Under the pieces are notes generated by a model. That model worked only from the letters and a program-made list of their open reading frames with translations, ran no database searches and was not told where the DNA came from. A stretch of 64,000 nt of DNA from Gorsachius magnificus. Taxonomy: Eukaryota > Chordata > Aves > Pelecaniformes > Ardeidae. Of this stretch, positions 50,125 to 61,130 are shown piece after piece (position 1 is the stretch's first letter; every line of letters starts with the position of its first letter). Position numbers and translations under genes: made by a program. Location: assembly GCA_034008185.1 (NCBI GenBank), contig CM067082.1, positions 129,767,988-129,831,987 of the forward strand, written 5' to 3'.

Positions 50125-50835
50125 AACTAGGAGGTGCTGCTGACTCTCTCAAGGGACAAGATGCTTTGCCAAAGGATCTAGTTAGATTGGAGCATTGGGC
50201 AATGATTAATGGAATTAAATTTAACAAGTCCAAATGCCGGATTCTGCACCTAGGAGAGTGATGCCAGGCACAAGCATAAATTGGGAGAGGACTGACTGGA
50301 GAGCAGCCCTGCAGAAAGGGATCTGGGGGTGCTGATCGATAGAAGGCTCAATATGAGTCAGTGAGCCCTGGCAGCCAAGAGGCCAAACTGCATCCTGGGG
50401 TCCATCAATCACATTATAACCAGCTTGTCAAAAGAGGTGATTATCCTGCTGTATTTGGCATTGGTGCAGCCTCACCTTGAATACTGTGGGCAGTTCTGGG
50501 CCTCAGAATTTAAGAAAGTTGTTCAGGTCCTTGAAGGCATCCAGAGGAGGGCAACAAAGCTGGTGAAAGGGCTGGAAGGAAGGAATGTCCTGTGAGGAGT
50601 GGTTAAGGACTTTGGGTTTGTCTAGTTTGAAGAGAAGGAGGCTGAGGGGCGACCTCATTGCTCTCTACAGATTCCTGAGGAGGAGAAACAGACAGGGAGG
50701 TGCTGTTCTCTTCTCCGTGGGATCCAGTGACAGCACATGTGGGAATGGTTCAAATCTGCACCAGGGGAGGTTCCAGCTTGACATTAGGAAGCATTTCTTT
50801 ATAGAGAGGGTGGTGCTGAATGATGTGCCCAGAAA
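50125..50835 (+). mobile_element. CR1 LINE ORF2 fragment, lacking its 3' tail
   Basis: About 700 bp match the C-terminal part of the CR1 ORF2 (reverse transcriptase) region on the plus strand. The blocks are 'gctgctgactctctcaaggg', 'gagagcagccctgcagaaag', 'gatctgggggtgctgatcga', 'gcagcctcaccttgaatact', 'ggcatccagaggagggcaac', 'aggaggctgaggggcgacct' and 'ggttccagcttgacattagg'. Translated pieces such as LKRRRLRGDLIALYRFLRR and QLDIRKHFF are characteristic. The reading frame is broken by stops and small indels, so no protein is made. Similarity fades around 50820-50835; the ORF2 end, 3' UTR and ATTCTATGA-type tail seen in the copy at 28.4 kb are not present here. Rearrangement or loss after insertion is the simplest reading. 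Confidence 0.93.
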
Positions 50836-51188
50836 GACCTATGAGATTCTGCTACTGAGAGAAAAGATCTTGATTCTGAGCAGTGCAGATTTTTAAGGTC
50901 TGGAAGACCTGGAAGAGTCCTGTAAGTGTAGCTGTATACCTGTAGAGCAGCAGTTTCTCAGCAAGGCAAGGTGTTGCTTGCCAGTCTGGCAAGATCAAAG
51001 ACTTTCCCTCTGCTCTGCCTTCAGCAGGTCCCCTGTCTCTCCCAGAGGCATTATTACCCACTTAGAATAATTGCTCCCTCCCGCTACAAACAGACCTGCA
51101 GAATGGTGCGTAAAATTATATTTTTGTCCCCTGTACCATGTGAAGAAACAGTATTGTTTTCTTTTCCCCCCCCAAATTTGGGTAAAAT

Positions 51189-51204
51189 AAAAAAAAAAAA
51201 AAAA
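51189..51204. repeat. Poly-A run (A16)
   Basis: Sixteen A lie 40 bp after a C7 run and about 350 bp beyond the decayed CR1. CR1 elements do not end in poly-A, so this is not that element's tail. I see no retropseudogene upstream of it. Confidence 0.9.
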
Positions 51205-52307
51205 GATAATTCTTCAGAGAAAGAAAGGGATTTCTAAAAGTTCCCATATTATTTATTAGAAATTTTTATGATAGAAAAGAATGTTTTGTGAATGGCATCT
51301 CATTTCAAGGACTATATATCTGTTCAAACAAATCTGTTTGCCTGTGAGGAGAGAAAAAGAACCTACAATTTGCCATACAAGATAAGAAGGCATCTTGCCA
51401 TTGGCAGTAACTAATAGTTGATGTTTAAAAGAAAGGCAAAAGTCCCAGTGAATGCCTCCAGCCAAGCATTAAATGCTGCAGACTGGGGTAAAGGGTGGAA
51501 GCAGATATGTGTCCTGACCTTTGCAGAAATCAGCACGCACCTCAAACACATGGAAACATGAGAAATGCAGTATCAATCACAACTATTAATACTGTGAATG
51601 CTTGATTTTTTCAATCTGACAGTTAAAATGAAACTTCAAAAAATAAATATTTTTGCTCAAATGAATATTTTTCTGGTATCACTACACTTCCTTTGAAAAA
51701 CAAAATATTTCCAAAGGAAATGTCATTGAAGCAAAATTTGTATATATATATTCTAAAAATAGCTGAAATAAAGTGCTTCAACTTTTACGAACTATCTTCT
51801 CCCTTTTTAACGATTCAAAATCATAAATATGTATGACTTCTTGGAAGCTACAGTAATTTTGACATTTCTCCAAATGAATTTGTCCAGTGTACTTTATGAA
51901 ACAGACTCATATAAACAGTTTGTTGTTTATTGAAAAATTAATTCAAGGTAATGTTATATGTTTGAAAAGAAAGAACTAGATAAAATAAGAGATTTCTTAG
52001 AGCTTGGCTTTATTAACTGAAAGAAACTCTTCTTTTCTTCTTTTACTTTTTAAAGTGCTACATGTTCCTCCCATAGTCTCTCTCCAATTAGGGAAACAAA
52101 GTTACTGTAAATTTTAGGAGAGAAAAGTCCATTCAATTTTGAAAAACAGCACTTTATTCCTTTAGAATCCAATTCAAAGTGAACAGATGATATTTCTGTT
52201 GAATTCTTCTATTTCTTACAACTGCAGCAAAGGCTCACAAAACATTTTTAAGGGCTGTAAGTTTATTCCCAAAGTGAAAAGATAATAAATGGAAAAACTA
52301 AAGGAAT

Positions 52308-52343
52308 GGGGGGGGGGACGGGTCGGGGGGGGGGGGGGGGGGG
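52308..52343. repeat. Two long G runs (G10 and G19)
   Basis: A run of ten G (52308-52317) is followed by 'acgggtc' and then a run of nineteen G (52325-52343), and then a purine-rich stretch. Such sequence can form intramolecular G-quadruplexes on the plus strand. Homopolymer lengths this long are often wrong in assemblies, so the true copy number is uncertain. Confidence 0.95.
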
Positions 52344-52434
52344 AAAGGAAGAGAGTTTGAAAGGCTTATCATTTAGTAGAAACAGACTTATAGAGCAGAC
52401 CTTGAAAATTAAACAGGTAGATAGATTCTCTAAA

Positions 52435-52447
52435 TGTGTGTGTGTGT
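52435..52447. repeat. Short TG repeat
   Basis: About six TG units, 90 bp downstream of the G-run cluster. Confidence 0.85.
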
Positions 52448-55402
52448 CTCCAGATATATGCTACTATGATATATTTTTTCTTTTTTCAGAGAATTGAGAA
52501 AATGGTTAAATAACATGTAAGTTAAAACCTGAAAGCCACTTAACAATTACTTTATTGTAGAAGTCTGAAAAAGCTTTTATAACTTTTTTCAACACAGCCA
52601 TATGATTTAAGAATCACTTTCATTCAGCACATCAAACACATGCCTTGTGATACCTTGAAAATCAAGTAGTTCATGCTATGCAAACACTGATTTTCTTTGT
52701 ATTTTAACAGCACCATTCTGAAGCCAAAGACATTTCTGCATGTATAATTGTCTGAGATGAGACACTGCTCCATTATATTTAAATACAAAATAATTGCATG
52801 TAAGAAATCTCCAGTCTTTCTTGATTGATTAATAGAAGTTGTTTGAGTTAACCAACGATGGTAGTTGATTAGTTTTATTCCCACTTCACATTTGGAAGTA
52901 GGGGACTCTGCAGAAGGAGGATGACCTAGGGTTTCAGATGCTGAAGATGATGAATATTCAAGTTTCTCTTTAAACACTAGTTAATTTTTTTCCTCTCTAC
53001 ATTTTGGGGCTAGAGAAAGTCAGGAAAAAAAAAAAAAAAGGATTCTGAGTGGTTTGGTGATATTTAGGTATTTAGTAAAAAATACTCATTAATTGCCAAT
53101 AAACTACAAGGAGTACAAGCATATTTAAAACAAGTATAACCTTTAACAATTATACTGCGCAATAATGCATCATCAGCAACTGTAAGGAAAACGGCCTCAT
53201 TAGAATTTCTGTTAAGACAGAAATGTAAGTAATATTCTAGCTCTATAAAACTGTGGTGTTTGGAAGAAACTCTTTCTGAACTTCCATAATGCTTTTTGGT
53301 AGCTATTAAATCTTCCTCTTTCTGTGAAATCAATGAAAAACTCAATAATAGATGATTCTTGGTACTCTACTATGCATGCTAATTTTGCAGCGTAGATAGT
53401 GGCATTGTATTCTTGCAAATTTTTCTGTATTTCTCTGTTATCTCAATTTAAACTTAGAATTTAAGTGCTATGGATCAGGGACTTGTTGGGTGGCAGTATG
53501 ACTGATAATACAATACAGTTAAGTTTCATGACCACCATTGTTATGCAAGATGTAAAATAATAAAGCCGTTCTTTATGTGCATAGTGTATAGACTTTGTCT
53601 TTTAACTACAGGCTTTTGTTAGAAAGAATGTTATCGGTTCTGAAAATACGACTCCCTCTGCAAACACCCTTTAGTGGTTCTAAAACATTTTTTTTTTCAA
53701 ATTCTCTAGTTTGTGAGGCAAAAAAGGATCTTCACTCTAATTTAATTTTTTTCACAAAAACTTGTGGTTTGTTTAGATTTAGTTTAATAATTTAAAATCA
53801 ACTTTCCACAAAGCTTTGAGACAATTCTACAAATAAACTGCCTAAATGAGGTTTGTGAACAAAACTCTAAGATTTCTCCAATGAACTTCTTTTGTCCTTG
53901 AGGTAGGAATCTAAGTTTTACAGAAACATACAAGATAAGTGTGGAAAATGAAAAATAATAAAGTGAATTACCTGAAAATTGTTTTCCAGATAGCATAATG
54001 AGGAAGTTATCTATCTGAGATTTAATTGGGTAGTTATGCTAACACAGAGAGATGTGGAAACTTTTGTTCAGACTGTGGGATATAGGACACTTACTTAAAA
54101 AATTCTTGTGGCAGTTTCAGTTATTACAGCAACTGCACACTGAGTTTTGCCACTACCACAGAAGAGTTAGCCAAAGAGAACCTGCACCCATAGTGCATGG
54201 GCTTCCGTGCAGGGTCTGGCGTCTTAGCGCAAATCCAGTTTAATTTTATTTTTAAGCCAAGGAACCAAATCTGAGCCAAGACACCTACTGACGTGTAGGC
54301 AGGTGTTCCCTTCTGTCATCTCTGCTGTGAAAATAGAAACCTCAAGCAGAGAAACAAGGCAAGCAGCTGGGGTGATACTGTCTTTACTTCGACAGGACTC
54401 ACCAGAGTTCATCTGTCAGTGTTGTTAGTTCCCCTAGCAGAGATCAAAAGAAGCAATTAGAATTATTTCCAGCAGATTTCTCTTTTCAGATACTATTTCT
54501 AATGGGAATTCTGAAACCACACTTTAAATACCTTTCATCTTCTTTTCACATTTAAAAGATTAAGTGCTGTGCAATTTATCTGAAAATCAGGATCTTTTGT
54601 GTCTGCAGAGAAATTCCTGGAGCCAAATTAAGACATATATTGTAAGAAGCATACCTTATATACTGCTAAATAGGAAAAGATGCAATGTGAGTATGTCTCT
54701 GTATGCCTCCCTATTGGGGGCATCTAAAACCAAATATGTTCACAGCATATCTACTTTAAGACCAACTCATTCACCAGAATAAATCCAGGCCCATACATAT
54801 ATTTTTCAATCTGACCTAACTCTTAGTAAAGCAAAGAAACTTTTTATTTTTCCTGTATTTTGGTGGGTTTTTTCTTCAATGAATCATATGCTTTTTGCTA
54901 ACAATATTGGCAAAGATTTCTTGGATGACATACAGTTCAGCACATTTTGATGTTCCACACATCAGGTTGCTTCAGCCTCCAGCATCTGATGTTACAAGAG
55001 ATATGAAACATGACATGACCAATGAAACTTGATAAAACATGTTAGAATCCAAAGCATTGCTCTGAAACCTGAAAACTCCTTTTCTTCATTATTTTGCAAT
55101 ATTCTGTGGTTTGTACGTTCTCAGTGTAGCACAGTTTTTTAATTTGAAAGGATGGGATTAAAGCAGTGTGAAAAAGTTTACATTGAGGAAAACACTGGTG
55201 CATTTTAGAGGAGAAAAGTCCCAAATTCTGCTAACAATGACACTGATATGATTCTAAGCCAACAGGACTTTATGTGCAAAATGTGGGAGGGAAACTAGGA
55301 AACAGAGATGAAACAATGAAGTAATGTGTAAACATCGTCCACCACAGTTTTAAAATAATTCATAGGCAAAAATACTACTTGAGCAGCTGTAAATCTGACT
55401 GT

Positions 55403-55422
55403 AAAACCAACTAAAACCAACT
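55403..55422. repeat. 10-bp tandem duplication
   Basis: Two exact adjacent copies of aaaaccaact. Confidence 0.9.
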
Positions 55423-58400
55423 AATAATGGCCTCTGTGAAAACTGGACAGAACTCATATGTGTATGTGCACATGCTTATTTTTATATATACACTGCAAGT
55501 ACAATTTCTAAATGCGTAGATCTATATGGCTAAATAAAAAGATTAAATCAAACCAGAAGAAAAGGAGTAAAGGAAGGAAAATCTGTAGGAAGAAGAGTAG
55601 AACAAGCGAGAGTATCAGGATTTACTAGAGATATACATTATTGTGACCCAAGAAACACAAGACTTGCTTCTGTTTGGAGATAATTAGCAGGGATTGCACA
55701 TGTAAAAACAGCTAACAGAGTTACCTCAAAACACTGAGAAAGGAATGTAAAAATGTGTATTAAAATTAATGCATCTCTATTTACTAGGTAGCCTATGTTT
55801 TCTCATAGAAAATGTCATCATGTCTAGGAACAGCTTTTTAAGATTCTTGGTATTTTGCTTCAAATATGTGAATATTTATGCATAAATTCAATCACAATAA
55901 TTGTTTATGTATATAATTATACAACGTGTTTATCCTTTACAATATGGAATAGAATTTAGCAGAAACAAGCTGTTTAAAGAACTACACTTATAGTGTTTAG
56001 AACGGAGAGAACAGTCAAATCAGCGCGAAGCCATAAGCCATTCAAACTCCTCTTCAGCCTAAGGCAAACCCTAAAATATATTTTTTTTTTCAATTTATTA
56101 TATTTATTGTGTTACGGCCTTTTGGTGGGAAAAAAAAAAATGTATGTACTAAGAAATAAGCCTCTCTGAACTATGGTTAGTTCAGAAGTCATTCAAACAG
56201 TATTCATCTTTACATAGTATGATGGACATTCCAAACCAGAAACAACGATGCCTGTAATTAGAAGTAACGATGTCATCTAGGAAAATCAGCTAAAATTCAT
56301 AGATTTCTTTCATTCTTCCTTCTATCTTTCATTCCCTGTCTCTGATATCTAAGGGAAGATTTTATACTTAAACTATTTGTGCAATGTAATTAACTCACAA
56401 TTCAACCAATGAATTCTTAACTTCAGAAAAACAGTCACTGAGTATTTCACCTTGTTTATGAAACCAGATAATTCACTGAAATCAGTATAAAATCAATACA
56501 TTCTATCAGTATATTCAGTAGGCCTGCAGGTGTTGTTCCATTACTGGATAGCAAGGCAACAACTTATTTTTTTATGCGGGTTTTGTCACAACATTCTTAA
56601 GAGTACATAACTCATATATTGCTTACACACTGAGTGGCTGAAGATATAAACAGAAATTAATGCATAGTCACTAGAAATATTAGTCTGACAAAAATAATTT
56701 CAAAAGATCCTCCCAAATTCAGGACAAAAAAAGACAAGGACAGAGAATATGAAAGAAAAGACAAAAAGCATTACACAGAGAGAGAAAAACAGTTGCGCTG
56801 AGAAAAGGCTGAATAAAGTATTTTGGGGCTGATGAGCATCAAGAAGGAGCATTGAGATGCAAGAAATTAAATCATCTCCACTAGCTGATGTTTGCTGTTT
56901 TAAAACTCTGTATATTCTTTGTAATTAAAGAATATTTCAGTCTATATTAGAATTTTTCTGCTGTGTGGGACAACTGAACATTTGGAATGTATTTTTGAGT
57001 CAAAGAGGATACAGAAATGAAATGGTGACTGAAATGAATAAGCAGATTATACTGAGTTTTATGTATTCAAAAGATGGCTAGTGTTTATTTCCCATCAGTA
57101 CAAAACTATGGGGATGAACTGACTCACAACTGAACAGCAGTAACAATGACAAATGAAAGATATCATTCCGAAGAGTAGTCTTTGTGGGATGAAAGTGCAT
57201 ACTCACAATTCAGTACATAATTAAAAAATAGTATTGGATTTCTTGCACCTGTGAGTTTGTAAATGATATTTCCTTTTCTCTAGTAGAATACACCCAATCT
57301 TAGGAGATAAAATGTGGCCTAAAATATCCTTATCTGCAGCAAAATTACATAATCTCTCTCCTACTTACAACACAGCATTTATTGCTTCCATTGAAACACA
57401 GCAGAAAAAAACCCAAACACACAAAACTCAAAAAAAAAAAAGCTATGACAATAATTTCAGCTGCTATAAGCTGCTTCTTCTAGAGAGAGAATGAGGAAAA
57501 TGGTAGATTTAAGACGTGTTCCTCAGTGAATATTTCAAGTAGAGCCAGATAACACATGAACAGGTGTGTCATAACATACTGAGCAGAAAAAGAAAGAACA
57601 GGATAAAAATATTCAGATGTCGGGAACACATAGCTTTCTATTAATTTCTGTTTATGTAAATATTAAGTTGGCTGACAGTTATAACCATTATTAGGTTGTG
57701 GGTGAAAAATTGAACTTAAATAAATCATTCTAAAATCAACTATGTTTAACTTGTAATAATTCTTACCCAGAGTTACATTAAATATTTTATGCTTCATCAT
57801 CAATCTACTTTTCAACATCTACAAAATTCTAATGTCTCTAATTATATTAATTTTATTGGAAAACTGTTGAAATGAAAGAGGCATTTTAATAATGTTTTGC
57901 ATATTATTTTCAGAACTGTAATCATGAAAATGAAAATAATTTGAAATCCAATATTACTCATTCATACTTTGTTGTTTTACTGTTGGTTTTAAGTCATTTA
58001 AGTATTAAAATTTTACTTAGGAATTTAATTACAATGTAATTTTATGCTCATGGTAGTAGCACACTGTATGTAACCTGATTTCTTTAACACTTCAAAAATA
58101 GAATGGTTCATGTTTCTATTAGCCATCGTGGGTTTGTCACAGAATCTTGCATATTTATGCATATTTATTTTGTAAGTTTTTTTGGTGTTGCTCAGACATC
58201 TCTTTTCAAATTACATCTGTTGACGCTAGAAGGAATTATATTAAGACACAATTAGATCTTTATTGTATTAATGCCTGATCTTGCTACCTCTGAGTTTTGG
58301 TACTGAATTAATTGGAACTTGAATAAGACCTTTATAAGAAATTCTGAAATGCACCTTTTGATCTCCAGTAGCAAAATTTTATTCTGTTTTACAAAAACTG

Positions 58401-59689
58401 TGAAGACCTCATGTGATACCAAACTGACATACTGTCTTTGCTGATGTTGCACACAGATCTAGGTTAGATTCATGTTCAGTAATCCAACTTTTTGCATTCC
58501 TGTTCTAACAAGAAAAAAATTATGCAGTAGAGAAGCCCTTTGTAGGTAAGAAAATTTAGCTTTCAGACTCAAGTGGGAAAAGGCAGAAAGCTGTGCTACT
58601 TGGGTTTTCAGACTGGGATGTAGATGAGATAATAGTATTGGCTTCAAATGGAAAGTAGTACAGACTTTATAGTGTTTTTTAGACCCTGTTGAAGCGTATA
58701 GGTGAAAAGCATCCTTGAACAGCTAAATAAAAGAGGGGCAAGAAACAAGCCTGAGTCCCAAGGTCAAATGGTACAGATTAATTTACACATACTCTGAAAC
58801 AGACGGGCCTTATTTGCACTACGTTATTCTTGGTTCTAAGTCTCTTTTGGCCCTGGGACAGAAGATATCGCTACTACTTTTTATCAGTTTAAAGTGCTTA
58901 AGATAACATTGTATGTTACCAGAATGGTGACTTTGCTCCTGTGAGGTGGTAATATATGTGCTATGTCCAGGGAAATTGCATACAGTTGTATGTCAGTGTT
59001 AGGTGTGAAAAGCCTGCCGGGATGGTGCTGGCAAACAGTAGGTTTGAGGGGAAGGGATAAATCTTATGCAGACCCACTCCTGTTGCCTTTTGGTGGGAGA
59101 ATCTGGAATGAACTATTCCCACAACTTGGTCCTGGCTTTGTCTTGGAAAGAGCTAATTGTAAGGGTCCAAAAGAGATTAGTATGGGTTAATAACTGAGCT
59201 GTGTGCCAAGGGCACAGTACTCCTTCCTAACCTCTCATAGGCTGCTGGAGATCTTCCTCCTCTCACTCTTCCTCATGTAGTTAGAATGTATAACTTTTCC
59301 AACAGAGTAGGGAAAATCCTTGGAGTGACTGCATGTGTCTATTTTTTTTACATTAGGATATTTCTACAGTGTGACCTACCTGCTGGCCAGCTGTGTGCAG
59401 ATCATTGCATATCTCAGTTTTACACTCCTCACTGCTCTGGTTCCAGTGACAGGAGTGGAAAGCTATTATTACATACCACCAAAGCACTTTCATTTTCTGT
59501 GATTTCTGAGATGTTTAATTTTATGTTTTGTTCCATTTCAGATCAAATTTGTTTTTACGATGTTCCACTTTTTAATTTGTTGTTATTATGAAGCTAGTTT
59601 TAAAAAATAAAAAAAATGTACACCCATTTGTTTCTGTGAAGACTGGTAATGACACTTGCTACCTGCTATAAATAAGCTTCTGCGAGAAT

Positions 59690-59910
59690 CCCAGAAGTAC
59701 TGTTACAAGTCTGCTGTCATGGTTTATTGGCTAATCAGCAAAGAATTGAAGTCTTGATTGGCTTTATTTGTTGGTTGATTGAAACAGTGAGATAGGAAGT
59801 ACTGGACAGATTAATTAATTTGTGCTGGAGAATCCAAACTTAATCTAACGGATGCTGTCACTTTGATTGATGGCTGTGTAAAAGAAGAGGTGCTTTGAAA
59901 AAAAACTCAT
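59690..59910. other. Candidate conserved noncoding block
   Basis: Contains several ATTGG/ATTGA words (ggtttattggctaatcagca, cttgattggctttatttgtt, ctttgattgatggctgtg) and attaatta, giving repeated CCAAT-, SOX- and homeodomain-like cores within about 200 bp. No frame or known repeat is seen. Function is inferred weakly. Confidence 0.22.
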
Positions 59911-60769
59911 GAGTTGTCACTTTTGTAGCACATTAATACTAAGTTCTTGCATTTTAACTGCTTCTATTCTGGTTTCTACTATAAATACCAATGTCAGCAT
60001 CCAGCAACAACTACCTGAATGTTTATGAAGCAACACTAAATTAGCATCTGAGTATTTAGAATAAGCAAGTCAAATGGTTATTAACAAGATGTGTATATAC
60101 ATACTTAAACTGCTTCAGGTGATATTATAAGAGCACCTAAATTGTGATAATTCACAGTATACAGAAGGCAAAATAAAGATAATAGTTCCAGTCAGTCATA
60201 GCTAATATTTATTATAAAATGTGACATCAAGAGCAGTGGAAGAATGAACATTAATTTCACATTCTCACCAAGTTTGGAACTATCAGGGTTACAGCTCAGC
60301 TATGTTCAAAACTCACTATTAATTTAACTTCATTATTACTATTATGCTATGATTTTGTATTTTAAGCTACATGTCTGTTGTTGTAGGTGATGAGCTCCAA
60401 TTTGGAGCCTTTCAGACAGATTGACATATTAACCTCTTTCATTACCCCAGCATATATATGTCTCCTCTGTAGCTGAGAGAGGACCAAAAAAAAAAACTAG
60501 GAATGGTAAAAGAGGTTTCTTGAAATATTGTTCAATGAATAGTCAAATATTTTTCCTTATGTGACAAGAAATAAAATGAAGAGTTGCAAATTCATAATTT
60601 TGTGGAAGCAACTGTTACAGTATTTTGGCACTGATTTAAAAAAAAAAAAAGTCTGTTGTAAAGCACTACAAAATAATTTCTTTATCCAAAAGCTCTGAAG
60701 CAGTTATTAAACCAGCTGTTTTCAAAAGTACACAAATCTGCTAAGTTGCAGTTGGGTAACTGTTAAATG

Positions 60770-61130
60770 TTAAAGCAGTGAATGAGCAGCATGTAGCAGA
60801 TGGCCTGGGAATGGGTTAGAAAATGGCAATGTTAATACCACCAGACTGAGATGTTCATTTGTGCTGTGGTATGTGCAGGCTGGGTGAATAATGAAAGCTC
60901 TGTAATAATTGTGTAAATCCCAACATTATTAAATTGATTCAGCTGGGGTTTCTTAATATATGTGAAGCACTTGATGTACTTTGAGAAACACCTCCTCTTT
61001 TTGCTAAAGCTGTTCTCATTAACTCATGCTGCTTTATTTGCTGTGACCTCAGTGTTCCTGTTTAGTAATGAGTGGAATAAAAATTAGAAATCCGTTTTGA
61101 CTCTCAATATGAGAGCTGGGAAAATATTCC
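60770..61130. other. Candidate conserved noncoding block
   Basis: Non-repetitive, moderately AT-rich, free of long homopolymers, with words such as gcagatggcctgggaatggg and aataattgtgtaaatccc. The texture resembles long-range enhancers of developmental genes. No gene or known repeat is recognised. Confidence 0.2.

Larger units (their letters stand above)
50836..59689. other. Noncoding, simple repeats only
   Basis: AT-rich unique DNA with A16 (51189), the G runs (52308), a TG repeat (52435), A15 (53025-53039) and a 10-bp duplication (55403). The 117-codon minus-strand frame at 52624-52977 has no recognised domain. Confidence 0.6.

Noticed and set aside
50585..50896. 103-codon frame with protein-like sequence
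   Set aside because: It is a piece of decayed CR1 ORF2. The ATG is internal to the element and the frame is broken upstream.
51189..51204. Poly-A run as the tail of a processed pseudogene
   Set aside because: No mRNA-like or conserved coding sequence lies immediately upstream and no flanking duplication is visible.
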